DNA of 64,000 nucleotides. Origin: Cyprinodon diabolis (taxonomy: Eukaryota > Chordata > Actinopteri > Cyprinodontiformes > Cyprinodontidae). The position numbers were made by a program, and so were the translations under genes. Each line of letters starts with the position of its first letter. Positions within the stretch are counted from its first letter, which is position 1. Shown here piece after piece: positions 12,852 to 24,900 of the stretch. The notes below the pieces were generated by a model. That model ran no database searches. It was given only the letters and a program-made list of their open reading frames with translations, and was not told the origin of the DNA. Location of the stretch: assembly GCA_030533445.1 (NCBI GenBank), contig CM060082.1, positions 39,109,317 through 39,173,316 of the forward strand, read 5' to 3'.

Positions 12852-13267
12852 ACTGGATTACTCTGCAACATACTTAATAGTGTACCATGTATAATCCGAT
12901 CTTCAGCTACAACAGGTTGCTGTTTTGGGTATATATCTTGAAGACTGGAAATGAAAGGCCCCCCTCTACTATGGAACAGTTACAAGTGCTGCTCCAGGGC
13001 CAAAAATCCATATATGACATAGACCATCTCATGCAATGTAATGCAGGCACTCTGTCTACACTAATGAAGGTTTCACTGTCGAGCTAACAGCATCTTGACT
13101 TACTCTTTGAGTAATCAACTCAAACTACTTATACCAGTTGTAGGCACTTTTTGATGGTGTATAAATAAGACAAATAGATTTTAAAAAAAAAACGAAAGTG
13201 TGTTTTAATGGCAGATATACAATACCCCATCCTGACACAGTAGAGGTGTGTAAACTTTATACCCTTA

Positions 13268-13750
13268 TCCTAATGTACATGGACTACATCAGAATCAGAA
13301 TCAAGTTTGTTGCCAAGTACTTACGAGGAATTTGACTTGGTGTCGGTGCAGAAAAAATAGATATATATACAGAATCTCATACAATATGCTATATACAATA
13401 CATAGTATATAGCTATATACTAAATACAAAGTAGATGGTCTGGAGATGCTAGTGTCATGGGGGTCTCTAGGCCTTGTTGATAAAGCTAGTAGCTGATGGA
13501 AAGAAACTGTTCTTGTGGTGTGAGGTTTTGGTCCTGGTAGACCACAGCCTCCTGCCAGAGGAAAGTGTCTGAAATAGTTTGTGGCTGGGGTGCGAGGGAT
13601 CAGCCACAATTTTCCCTGCACATCTCAGAGTTCTGGAGGCATACAGATCCTGGAGAGATGGGAGATTTTAGCCAATCACCTTCTCTGAAGATCGGATGAA
13701 ACTCCGCAGTCTGCCCTTGTTCTTGGCGGTGGAACCAGAGTAACAGATGA
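13268..13750. repeat. teleost interspersed repeat, class unassigned
   Basis: The segment runs from 'tcagaatcagaatcaagttt' through 'gaaactgttcttgtggtgtg' to 'cagtctgcccttgttcttgg'. This is the layout of a familiar dispersed fish repeat, recognised from general pattern only. A TATA-rich insert lies at about 13355-13430. The frames on either strand are shadows. Confidence 0.45.
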
Positions 13751-16700
13751 GGACAAGGGCAGACTGCTGCATGTGATCCAGTATATAAAGCAGATAAACA
13801 GACTGATGAGAAGCAAGAAGAACTTGATCCTTCATAACAAATGTGCAAAAAAGAAAATTCACTTTTAGTAGAACAATTTGTGTAGATGATAAGATGGTAC
13901 CAGTGTGACAGCATGATGCTCTTTCTGCTTCCATTTATAAAGTAAATCTATTGTTTTCATAATAATTTTTTGGAGTTAATTTTCTACTAGCATATCCACA
14001 CCCTACTTTGGAGTTTCTGTGAACATCAGCCAATTGGCAGTACCTCTTTACTACCAGCTGCGCTTGCAAATTAAAGTTCCTGCCTCCTTTTACACTTTGG
14101 TCTATTTTCTCCTCACTTTCTCCTCTATCATTAATTTTTACAAGATTTCGAAGCATGGTGAAATTTTACCATATTTAATGGTCTTTAAGACTCATTAAAG
14201 TTGTTTTCAGGAACACTTTAGTGTTTATCAGACTATGCCAAAAGTGCTAAATTCCTTTGCATTCATCAATTTCTTCATGTTTCATAACCGCTCTACAAAG
14301 TTCAAGGACATTTTGAAGACTACCCGAGCTGTCAGTAGGCACAGTGAGGGGTTAGCTGTGTTTCCTGTTGACCCAATGTTGCCTTAGGTTCACAGTCATC
14401 TCCCCTGAAAATTTAAAAGCTTCCTTTCTTCTCCTTTCGCTTTAGCGTGAATGCTAAAAGATGATAATAGCCTTCTTCTTATGACAGTGCTGATTTATCA
14501 GTGCTTGGCCAGCCTTCAATTGCTTAGGAATGACTTTAAAAATCTGAAATAGAAACTGTTACCTTTTACTGACTTATCACACGTCTTTGAAGTTCAGACA
14601 CACGAGGGGATAAGTGAGATGGAGAATTTTTTTTTTTTTTTTTTTCTTTCCTGGGGAAAGAAGTTCTTGCTCTCTGTATTTTCTTTTTTTTTCTGTCAAA
14701 GCCACATAGCTCCAAATCAATTTTCCAGGTGTCTACAGTTATACCTAAGCTTGTCAAAAGCACAGACAGGGAAAGCTGTCAGGTTTCTTACGGACACATT
14801 GTCACAATCATTCCTCAAGTTGTTTTATAGATGTGCTTCTTCACACACTGGCTCCTAATATAAGCCACATAATGGAATCCATTGCCACACCCAGGGATTA
14901 TCAGACAGCCAAAATACTTATTTACTATCACCTCTCCTAATAGTTTTTGATACAAACTCTATATTTTTGGATCATACAGCTGTTGATAAAATTATTTAAA
15001 AGACTCAACTTTCACTGAAATACATTTGGCCTTTATTATTTATTATTACTAATAGGGAAGAAGTCAAATAACTGTATAGTATATCAAATCAGAGAATTCA
15101 TTGCAATTTCACTGTCTGTATTAAATCAATCACAGACTTTTTAATTGCAATATTTGCTTGGATATATGCCGATTCTGCATGCCACTGCTCTCAATGTGCT
15201 CACTGGATGTAGATTTTTACCCACACTGATAGTATCACAATGACATATTTTCCTGGTACTGAACAGCATTTAGAAATATTTAATATGTCCTGGAAAAACT
15301 TTCCTTTGCTGTAATTTATTCTGTACTTTGTTTCAATGTATAGATGCCTCACCATTAATAATCAAAAAATATATATATAAAATGCCACCTGGATAGGAAG
15401 TGATTGTGTGTCCCTAGGTGGTGTGCACGTAGAAAGACTTTTGTTGTCAATGCATTTGGCAGTGCTTACCTATGCTTCATTCACCAAAAACAAAATTTAG
15501 CATTTTTTGTCAGACAGTCAGAACCTGGTCACCAGTCGACCTCTTGGGTCATCTCTAATTTCTTTGGCATGACTACTTGCTTGTCAAGCTGTGTGTTCTG
15601 TTATACCTGGGGGATATGTGTTAACTCAGCAGGCTGAGTATTTCTAAAGGACTATATTGTTCTCAACTCTATTGAAAATTCCCCAAACACTGGCCTGTAA
15701 TTAAAGGGCTCACTCCCACTTAATACTTTTGTTCCCATGCCCTTTCGCCCTATATACCAGGGCGGTGGTGGTGGGGGGATAAAGGATAATAAGTGTATGT
15801 GGGTGTGTTTAGTCTATTTCTGTGTTTTTTGCAGTAGGATGTAGAGACAGCATCTTAATTTTGCTTTAACTCACCGGTGCGTTCATTCACACATCAGCTA
15901 CTGCAGTTACCATCTGTGGGCGAACACATGACCGCTTGGTCTCTTTTATCAGCACAAAGGGCTAATCCCCTGTGGCTTGTCTGGGGCTTGGAGATCACCA
16001 GGGCTGTCCTCCTTGACATCCGTTCCTTTAACCACCTGAAGGTGCCAGTGTTTTGTCACCAGAGTTTCATTGCTGTCTTAAAGTAAAAATCAGTGGTAGG
16101 ATTTCCTTGTGCCAGAGTGAGCTAAATAAACCAGTTCATTTTTAATTCTCTCTGACATTACAAAGCACACTAAGAGTTTGCCTGAGTGCTTGGCTGTGTC
16201 ATTTGTGTAATGCCTCCCCCTAAGGGGTTCTGTCATTAAACATTTAGGCTGACCAAAGTCAGCTGTGTCTTATTAGATAAAATAAAAGACCCCACAACAG
16301 GACATTTTATTAGAACTCTCCTTCCTTTCTTCTCTCTGTACTATCATCTTGGACTAAGCTCTTATGAAGATGTTTTTTCTGCTTGATTAGATCATACAAA
16401 GAATACCTCACAAGAGGAACAAATGAGATATATTTTTCCTTTATTTAGAACACTGTCTTTGGTTGCATACAAGCAGTCCCCCCCAACCCCCCACCGTTCT
16501 CGCCTTACTGCTCTGTTTACTCTGACTCAGAAGCAGTTAGGCGTCATCTGAGGATTAGAGGAGATTACACCATGATCCAGTTTATGATAGCAGCTCATTT
16601 TTGGGGAAGTCCTGAAGTAGCCTGCTACTGAAGACGAAAACAGATAAAAAACACCTAACTGTTTTGGATAAAATACTAACCGGTGGATGAATGTTTCCCT

Positions 16701-17668
16701 TATCTATTGTCGGATGCCAGGCATCTGATCTCTGTGATTACTCAATGAGTATCAAACAAACTTTTTTTAATCTACTTCAGCATTTGTTGGAGGCATTAAT
16801 AGGATGTGACCGCTGCATCTACTGAACTCGACTTCGGATGTATTCTCCCCTTTTAGTGGGAGGAGGGATTCTAAGTGTTGGTGCATTAGGTGGTGTGTAC
16901 ACCTGGAATGCTGCCATCATGTCTAACTTATAAGCTAAAAGCTTGTCAAAGTTGACCTAACTGCCTTTTTTACATGGAGCATGAAGACTTACGGTCTACT
17001 TAATCTCTAAAGAAGAGAAAAAAACTGGTAGATCCTCTTTGTCCTGGTTGCAAAGATTTTTACAGGACTGTAAAAAGATTTGCTTCTGTTGGCTTTCTGT
17101 TGTCTATTCAACTTAAGAATATGATTTTGAAAACCATAACTTTTTAATGTATAACTTTTGATAATTAGATAATATTACACTTGACCAGTTCTGCACCTGA
17201 TGGCCTTTTGCATGTCTCTGTCATTGACTACTGCTGGTCCTGATTAGCATGTCGGTCACTGGGGGACTAATGCCCTGCAGTCATGGTGATAATTGAAAAA
17301 ATATTCACAGCCAATGGGATTAAGTGTGTTTTTGTGGCTATAATGATCATACTAACACACCAGGGCTGGGGGGCCACCAGCTGTCAAATGAACTTTTTGA
17401 TTGATTGATGGGTGAAAAGAGCCGATGGATGTGTAAACCCATTAAACCGAGTGACTGGCAGGCTGAGGCTGGCTGTTGCTTTAGCCGTTTAATACAGTGT
17501 TATGGCTTTATTAAGGAAAAAAGCCACAGTGGCCATAGATCATGATACTGACAGGCCCTTATTATGTCTGTCTGGGTTAATAATGATGTCATAAATGTTG
17601 AGGTCATAGGTTCGAGAGGGTATTAACATATCTAAAACCCCTATCGTTGATTGGCCATACAATCAACA
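13751..17668. other. intronic sequence, no gene seen
   Basis: Long repeat-poor stretch of the upstream intron. It has a T run at 14628-14645 and a C-rich run near 16480. Frames such as 14619-14858 arise from the T run. No splice-bounded coding segment resembling the PAR-3 protein was found here. Confidence 0.55.
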
Positions 17669-17946
17669 ACAGTGACAGGAGTTTGCCCTGCAACTGAAGG
17701 GGTTGTTGGTTCGAGCCTTGGCTCCAGATTTCAATGTCGTTGTGTCCTTGGGCAAGACACTTAATCCGCATTGCTTACTGATGGTGGTCAGAGGGGCCGG
17801 TGGTACCAGTGTACGGCTGCCTCGCTTCTGTCAGTGAGTCCAGGGCAGCTGCAGAGTGTGAATGGGTGAATGACTGAATGTAGTGTAAAACGCTTTGGTC
17901 AAGTCCTCTGACTTGAAAAATTGCTATAAAAGTACATCTTTTTTAC
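17669..17946 (+). mobile_element. tRNA-derived SINE, copy 2
   Basis: Same family as 12490-12851, with the better preserved promoter. 'gtttgccctgcaactgaagg' resembles a tRNA anticodon arm and 'ggttcgagcct' is a good B box. It ends in 'agtacatcttttttaccatt'. It lacks the 19-bp tandem units and has a deletion in the middle of the body relative to copy 1. Confidence 0.75.
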
Positions 17947-18179
17947 CATTAAAGGTAAAGGAAGATTTTCCTTTTTTTTTAAGATTCTGGCATGATTTTT
18001 TAATTTTATGAACATCCTGAAATGTATTTCAGAATTGAAAAAACAACAAATACTAGTGAAATTGAAGAATTTACAAATAAAAATGTTACTGTAAAATATT
18101 GATAAAAACGTAGATCATAACATCCTTTGGAAAAGTATGTACCTTTTTTTCCAAATATAAAGGAATCCAATCAAAAAAA

Positions 18180-18872
18180 ATGGCTCCAAGGAAGAACGCG
18201 TCTGAGGATATGGAGGAACTAAGAAGAGCGATTGAATTCCTAACCGAGGAGGTTTCCTCGGTCAAAACGCAGCAAAAAGGAATACTGAGCTTAGTGGAAG
18301 AGATCAAGGCACTTCGTAATCAAAATGCAGAAAAGGACAAGAAAATTGAGCGACTACAAAGTCGGGTTGCAGAGCTGGAGCAACACGCGAGGTTAAACGA
18401 GAATATTATCACAGGCCTCAGGGTGAAACCGCGTTCGTATGCTCGCGCTGTCACCGCAGACGAAGGAGAAACAAATATGGAGATGCAAGCGTCCACGGAA
18501 CAACAAGTTACTTCCTTTTTCCAATCTAAAGGAATTGAGCTGGACAATGGGAGTATCGAGGCTTGTTTTCCAATCACGAAGAGAAATGCCGGTGATAGGC
18601 AAGCCATCCTGATACATTTTTGCAACAGAAAACACAAGATGGCACTGTTGAAAGAGGGGAGGAAATTGAAAGGAACCGATGTTTATGTAAATGAACATCT
18701 GACCAAGGAAAATGCGGAAATAGCCAAACAAGCGAGATTCCTTAAAAAACTGAAGAAAATACAACAAACGTGGACTGTAAATGGCAAGATATTCATCAAG
18801 TTAAATGGGGCTTCGGAAGAGGCTAAAGTTGTTCAAGTAAGGAGTATGGAGGAGTTGAGAAAGTTTGAATGA
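18180..18872 (+). CDS. LINE ORF1 protein (RNA-binding chaperone type)
   Basis: This 230-codon frame is uninterrupted. Residues about 10-70 are charged heptad-like sequence (EELRRAIEFLTEEVSSVK, then KDKKIERLQSRVAELEQHAR), consistent with a coiled coil for multimer formation. Residues about 105-225 (CFPITKRNAGDRQAILIHF, later TWTVNGKIFIKLNG) resemble the RRM-like and C-terminal parts of LINE ORF1 proteins that bind the element's RNA. ATG at 18180 follows an A-rich leader. ORF2 begins 46 bases after the stop. Its intactness contrasts with the damaged ORF2. Known families suggest a role in forming the retrotransposition particle; function in this copy is inference. Confidence 0.8.
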   Translation: MAPRKNASEDMEELRRAIEFLTEEVSSVKTQQKGILSLVEEIKALRNQNAEKDKKIERLQSRVAELEQHARLNENIITGLRVKPRSYARAVTADEGETNMEMQASTEQQVTSFFQSKGIELDNGSIEACFPITKRNAGDRQAILIHFCNRKHKMALLKEGRKLKGTDVYVNEHLTKENAEIAKQARFLKKLKKIQQTWTVNGKIFIKLNGASEEAKVVQVRSMEELRKFE

Positions 18873-18918
18873 GGAACGTATGGGAGCTACCATAAGGTAA
18901 CGCAAAGACTACACCTAC

Positions 18919-21657
18919 ATGACAAGCATAAAAGAAGATTTGGCGGAAGCCAGTATGTCACACGTTCACAATTCACAGGACACTACGGAGTTAGGCTTAC
19001 ACCAATTTAAATACACTGAGCATACCCAACTAGATATGGAACAGGATATAGACCCCGACAACAACTTCTACACTCACATCAACAGTGACTGTCGTTACTA
19101 CACCGACAAACAATACAATCAAATAAAGCAGGATGGGAAATTATCAGTACTACACATCAACAGCAGAAGCCTGTATGCAAACTTTGTAAACATAAAGGAC
19201 TATGTGGGTCAAGTTGTACATCCCTTTGATGTCATAGCAATAACAGAAACGTGGATAAACAATGAAAAGGGGGCGGACTTTGGGATGGAAGGATATGAGT
19301 TTGTGCATCTGAATCGAAATAATAAGACTGGAGGAGGTGTGGGATTTTTTGTGAAAAATGAGTTGAATACTAAGATTGTTGACAAAATGACGGTATGTGT
19401 GGATGACTTACTGGAATGCGTCACAATTGAAATTGGTTTAGAAAAAATGAAGAATGCTGTCATCAGTTGTGTTTACAGAGCACCGGGAGGAAATGTTGAA
19501 TTATTTACTGAATGGTTTGGGGACTTCTTTAATAAGACACAGACGCTTCTATTCATCTGTGGAGATTTCAATATTAATCTCATGAATACAGGACATAGAA
19601 AGACGGAACAGTTCATGAATACAGTCTATAGTATGGGTCTATATCCAACCATTACCAGACCAACAAGAATAACTATTCACAGTGCCAAGTTGATTGATAA
19701 TATATTTACAAACAATATGGAAAATAGCACAGAAAGTGGTATATTAATTACAGACATATCTGACCATTTACCAATTTTTACATTATTTAATTGTAATTAT
19801 AGAAGAAAGAAGCTTGCAATTAATGGGTTTAGATATAAAAGAATTAAAACAGAGGGAGCCATGATGGCTTTAAAACAGGATTTATTACATCAAAATTGGG
19901 AGCCTGTGTACATGGAAGAAAATGTCAATGCAGCCTATGACAAATTTATGGAGATGTTTAATTTGTCGTACAATAAGCACTGCTCAGTAAAGAAATTTAA
20001 AGAAAGTATTAAACAGATAAATAGTCCATGGGTGACTGAGGGGCTGAGGAGAGCGTGTATGAAGAACTCATTGTATAGACATTTTCTTAAAAAAAAGGAC
20101 AGGGGAAGCAGAAGTAAAATACAAGAGTTACAAAAATAAATTAACTAATATATTGAGGTCTTGTAAGAGGGAGTATTATAATAAATTGTTGGAAGGAAAT
20201 AAAAACAATGTTAAAGGTATATGGACTATCTTAAACAGTATTGTGAGAAAGGAGTCAAAAGGAACAGAATTACCGGAATATTTTAATGAAAAGGACAAAA
20301 TTATAAAGGATATGACTGACGTTGCAAATGGTTTTAACAGGTTCTTTGTCAATGTTGGACCTGAGCTTGCGTCTAAAATATCAGGGACAAATACATCTGT
20401 CTGCGAAGAGATGGGGAAAGGAACCCATACACAATCTTTTTGGGTGCAGTGACTGAGACTGATGTTAGAGAAATAATACAAAACTGTAAAAATAAAACCT
20501 CTGCTGACGGGATGGAAATAGATATGAAAGCCGTTAAGATTGTTATGGAAGGAATTATTAAACCACTAACTTATATTTGTAACCATTTTGATACCATTGA
20601 CCTCAACATATTGCTGACTAAACTAGAAAGGTATGGGATAAGGGATGGATTGGATAAGAAGCTACTTAGGAAATAGACAGCATTTTGTTCAAATAGGGGA
20701 ACATAAATCTGAGCTCTTGGAAATTACATGTGGAGTACCACAGGGTTCAGTGCTGGGCCCCAAATTATTTATCATTTATATAAATGATATCTGTAAAGTT
20801 TTAAGGGCACTGTCAATGATTCTATTTGCAGATGACACAAATGTATTTTGTTCGGGCGATAGTTTACCGCAGGTCTTGGAGCTAATTACAACAGAAATGA
20901 ATAAATTTAAAATTTGGTTTGATAAAAATAAATTATCTCTTAATTTGGACAAAACAAAGTATATTATATTTGGAAGAAAGAATTTTGAGATTAATGGAAA
21001 CTTTTTAATTGATAATAAAGAAATCAAAAAGGTGAATGAAATAAAGTTTCTAGGTGTGATTTTAGACCACAAGATCTGCTGGAAACCACATGTAAGTTAT
21101 GTGAAAAATAAGCTTGCCAAATGCTGTGCTATTCTTAGCAGGGCGAGTCATATATTGAACCCAAAATCACTAAAAATGATTTATTTTTCATTGTTTTTGC
21201 CATATTTGATTTATTGTGTGGAAGTTTGAGGAAATATCTATAAGAGCATATTACAATCCATATGCACACTACAAAAAAGAGCAATAAGAATAATATGCAA
21301 GGTAGGATTTCGGAAGAGCACACTAATCGATTATTTATACAGCTGTATGCATTAAAATTCACAGACCTGGTAAAATTCAAGACAGCGCAAGTAATGTATA
21401 AAGTAAAAAACAAATTAGCGGCTAAAAATATAAATGAATTGTTTCAAGAACGAGATGAAAAATATAATTTTAGAGGAGATGTAGTATTTAGAACGAAGAC
21501 GGTACGAACAGTGATGAAAAGAATGACTATATCAAGTAGTGGAGTGAAGTTATGGAATAGTCTACAGCAGTGTTTAAAGCAGAGTGTGAACATAAATTTG
21601 TTTAAGAGAAGGTACAAAAAATTACTTTTGGATAAATATGTAGAAGAGGAAAGATAA
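18919..21657 (+). pseudogene. LINE ORF2 (endonuclease-reverse transcriptase), degenerate
   Basis: The first frame (18919-20139) holds the endonuclease: LHINSRSL, ITETWIN, CVYRAPGG, ICGDFNINLM and ISDHLPIF supply the expected N, E, Y, D/N and SDH residues. The reading then shifts frame near 20090 in an A run, near 20425 in a T run and near 20640. A nonsense TGA falls near 21227 before the last part (to 21657). RT motifs CGVPQGSVLGP and FADDTN are present. The RT finger region is missing: at about 20587-20594 ICNH runs straight into FDTIDLN, so motifs that normally lie between are deleted. The copy cannot make an active enzyme. Confidence 0.8.
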
Positions 21658-21729
21658 AAAAACAGGTAGATTGTTTAAGAGAAAGCACAAAAAATTACTT
21701 TTGGATAAATATGTAGAAGAGGAAGGATA
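21598..21729 (+). repeat. 59-bp tandem duplication at the LINE 3' end
   Basis: 21598-21656 and 21671-21729 are near-identical 59-bp copies with three differences, separated by 14 bp. They cover the last codons of ORF2 and the start of the 3' UTR. Both contain 'ttacttttggataaatatgt'. Confidence 0.9.
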
Positions 21730-21924
21730 GAAAAGGTAACTAGTTAAATGAGCAACTTAGGTCTCTTGAAGCATTAGGGATGGGGAACTTAAAAGTCTAT
21801 ACTTCGTCCCATTCCTTTTCGAACAATTTATTATGGTTTATGTATTCATTGTGTTGTTGTGTTGTATTTACACATCTTATGTAGTTCTGTTGTTCGATTA
21901 AACTGAAACTGAACTGAACTGAAT

Positions 21925-24900
21925 ATTTTGACATATTAGTACATGCTAAGTGTTCTTCCTGCCTTTAAAATGTTTGCGGCTGCAACTTCACATCTGTCTG
22001 AATAATAGAAATTTATGACCACCTTATTAATGGCAGTGTTATGATCACTGTTGGCGCACATAGTCAAAGCTGTGACCAAAATCTGGGCTGCACAGGGACA
22101 TCTAAAAAGAGATTTCAGAGGTGTTCTAGCAGGTAGCAATGGTTGGCACAATTAATGTCACTTGGTTAAAGAATATTAAGAGGTATACATTAGGCAATGA
22201 GTAGGAGCACCGAGCTAAAACTGTCATCCTTAAAAATGAAAGGAAGTACCAAATTCACCAGGAACAGTGTTTATGAGTCAAATTATCTGCATGTTATATA
22301 ATAAAAAAAAAAAGTAGCATCATCATCATGCTACAAAATCCTTCTAATGTAAAGGTTTGCAGTAAAAACAGGTTGTGGTTTTGTGGAAAAAGCTGTTAGC
22401 CTCAAGACTAAAGGTGAATTATAAAGCTCTGCCTGTAAAGATGAATTGTTTTTGAAACCTTATTGCAGTTAAAACTATGTCAGAGTACAGGAAACTGTTT
22501 TTGTAGAAACTTAGATCAGGATAGAGAAAAGAAAGGACAAAATCACATCTAGTGAAACACATTTTTTCTCCTTTAATTCAAAGCAAATACAGAAACCTTT
22601 TTGTTGTCTTTCACTGAACCTGGTTAATATTTGTATGTCTTCCAGTATTTAATTTTGTTAAATAGTATGATTAGACTATTGTTGTTGAAAGGCATTTAAA
22701 GAACATATGATTTAGGAGCAGCAAGATGGAAAAAAAAGGGTTCGAAATTTGCAATGAAATTGGATCTTCAAGCATAATAGTTATAGGCAGTGTGTTTTCA
22801 AATGTAGTAAAAAATGTTGACAAATAACCCTGATTTTAATATTGATCAGAACAACCATCACTTTTCTGTCTCCATAAATGAGTAACTCTAATTTGACCTT
22901 TCATTTGCCTTTTAAGCCCATATTTCTCTCTGTATCCTTCATTTTATCTCCCATCTGTCAGTATCTGCCTGCCTCTTGACCTTCACATCGATTATTACAC
23001 AATATTGATAGGCTCAATTGAAAGTACGCTGCCAGACATGGTCCTTTTCCTTCTTTGTCTCCCTGGCCCTTTCTAAATGTCATGACCTCTGACCTTCTCC
23101 CTTTTTCTATCTTTCTGGAGACTCCAAAGCTTAATCCAGTAATGGAAACAACAACAGAAACAGTCAGAACAGTTCAGAACAGCATGGTTAGTAAAGGAGT
23201 GAGGGGAAAGGGACACAAACCCATCCTTTCTCCTGACCATTTTGTCCCTATAAGTACTACCAAGAGGAAGCCTGCACTTTCCCTTAACACTTCCCTTAAA
23301 CTCAAAACCAGCCACATGGGGAAAGAGAAAAAGAAATAATTGAAAGCCATCCTTTTTAATTCTGCTTTATTACACCCAGTATCAATATTTTTATTGTTTA
23401 AAGTGGCTCCGGCTCTAGTCAGCTCTGAATGACGGACATCCCACCGTGCCTCTCTCGTTAATTATGTATAGAGAAACTAGTGGCGGCGCAGGGGGCTGTG
23501 AAGGAGAAGACTTGGGGGGGCTGGATATGTGCGGGATGGTGAGGAAAGCAACGCAGGGTTGATGTGAATTATTTACCGTTGGCTCGTGGTTCACATGCTG
23601 AGCGTCAGGCTCTGACATTTGGAAAGAGAGCGATCGTCTGTATTCAGCGCAGCAGGACGCCTTGCTGAAGTAAATGAGATTCCTTACAGGTGTAAGCCTC
23701 CTAGAATGAACCCTAGAACCTGAGTGCCCTAATAAAAGACAGGATTTTTGCACTGCTTGTTAGTCATTAAAAAAGGATTAAAACTGGGGGAACATGCTGG
23801 CAGAAAAAGTCACAGTATAAAAGCAAACCTAACAAAGGAGGCAAACCTTTTGAAAAAAACGGAGTGATGTGATACATTTCTTTTTAAATCTCATCTTATA
23901 CATGACCACCCATGTTTGATTTTCAACCCTGTTTAAATCCTAATATTAGCTTTTCATTATAGGTAGTCAGTCAGAGTATGTCACTGTGGTAATGTACTAG
24001 AGAAGCAAACAAGTACTAGAGGTTCAGAGCGATGTGAATATCTGTGTGTTGAGTAGATCAATCTGCTCCTTCCTATTCTGACAGGTTTACATATATTTGC
24101 ATTAAACAACCACCGCTTTTATACACTGTATGGAAATTGGGTTAGTTTTAAAGATTTGTTGAGCTGGGGTCACTCAATAACATTGCATAGGGTGTATTTA
24201 AAGTCTGCTCCCACGGCTATAAATCACATTGAAGGTGAATTCATATTAATAATAGGAATTTTTATATTTTTTCGATTTATCAGCAGCACATTCCTTGGGT
24301 CGTTTGTCTCTTGTGCCTTTTTATTTATGTATTTTGTTTTGTTTTTGCATTAATATAAAATAATCTTTATGTTCCTTAAAAAAAGCCTGTCTCATAAAGT
24401 GTCTCACCGGCAGTTAGTGAAGAACATGGAGATGAATTTTCCTTTAATCTGAGTTTACTGATAAGAAAGTAAGTTTGATCTGGAAGGAATGTTATTCCTA
24501 AATGATAGCATCCTGTACATCTGTAAAGATTAATTTGGAAGAATTAAAAGAATATGCAGATTCATATTTTCCACTCTATTCTTCAATGCCTTGCAAAGAT
24601 CATAGCTCTATAACTTAGTGATATCTTGTCATATTACATCCAAGTTTTTAAGATTTGCTTTGGCATGTTAAGTAAGAGAAAGAAACAGGATAGCACCTAA
24701 TTGTGAATTGAATAAAATAATATCATGGGAAATGAGATTTAAAGTCACCAATACCAGTGTAAAGAGAGTAGAAAAAATGTGAAAAATATATAATGCAAAC
24801 ATGCAGATATTGGTGTAAAGTGAAATTCATTGAGAAATAAATGGTGTATATACAGATATAGAATATAAAATAAAGATTACACTTAATATTTCACCATATG

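Larger units (their letters stand above)
18150..21924 (+). mobile_element. L2/CR1-type non-LTR retrotransposon, defective
   Basis: It carries two ORFs in the order expected for an L2/CR1-group LINE: a coiled-coil ORF1, then an ORF2 with apurinic-type endonuclease and reverse transcriptase. The 3' end finishes with short repeats around 'aactgaactgaactgaa' (about 21898-21922). ORF1 is intact. ORF2 has frameshifts, a nonsense codon and an internal deletion, so the copy is not autonomous. The 5' boundary is approximate and I could not identify target duplications. It lies in the same orientation as the host gene. Confidence 0.75.

Noticed and set aside
17669..17760. Functional tRNA gene
   Set aside because: The tRNA-like head lacks a cloverleaf with proper acceptor stem and is followed by a SINE body shared with two other copies.
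23055..23339. Possible additional PAR-3 exon
   Set aside because: No acceptor/donor pair in phase and no resemblance to the PAR-3 residues seen in the two real exons.
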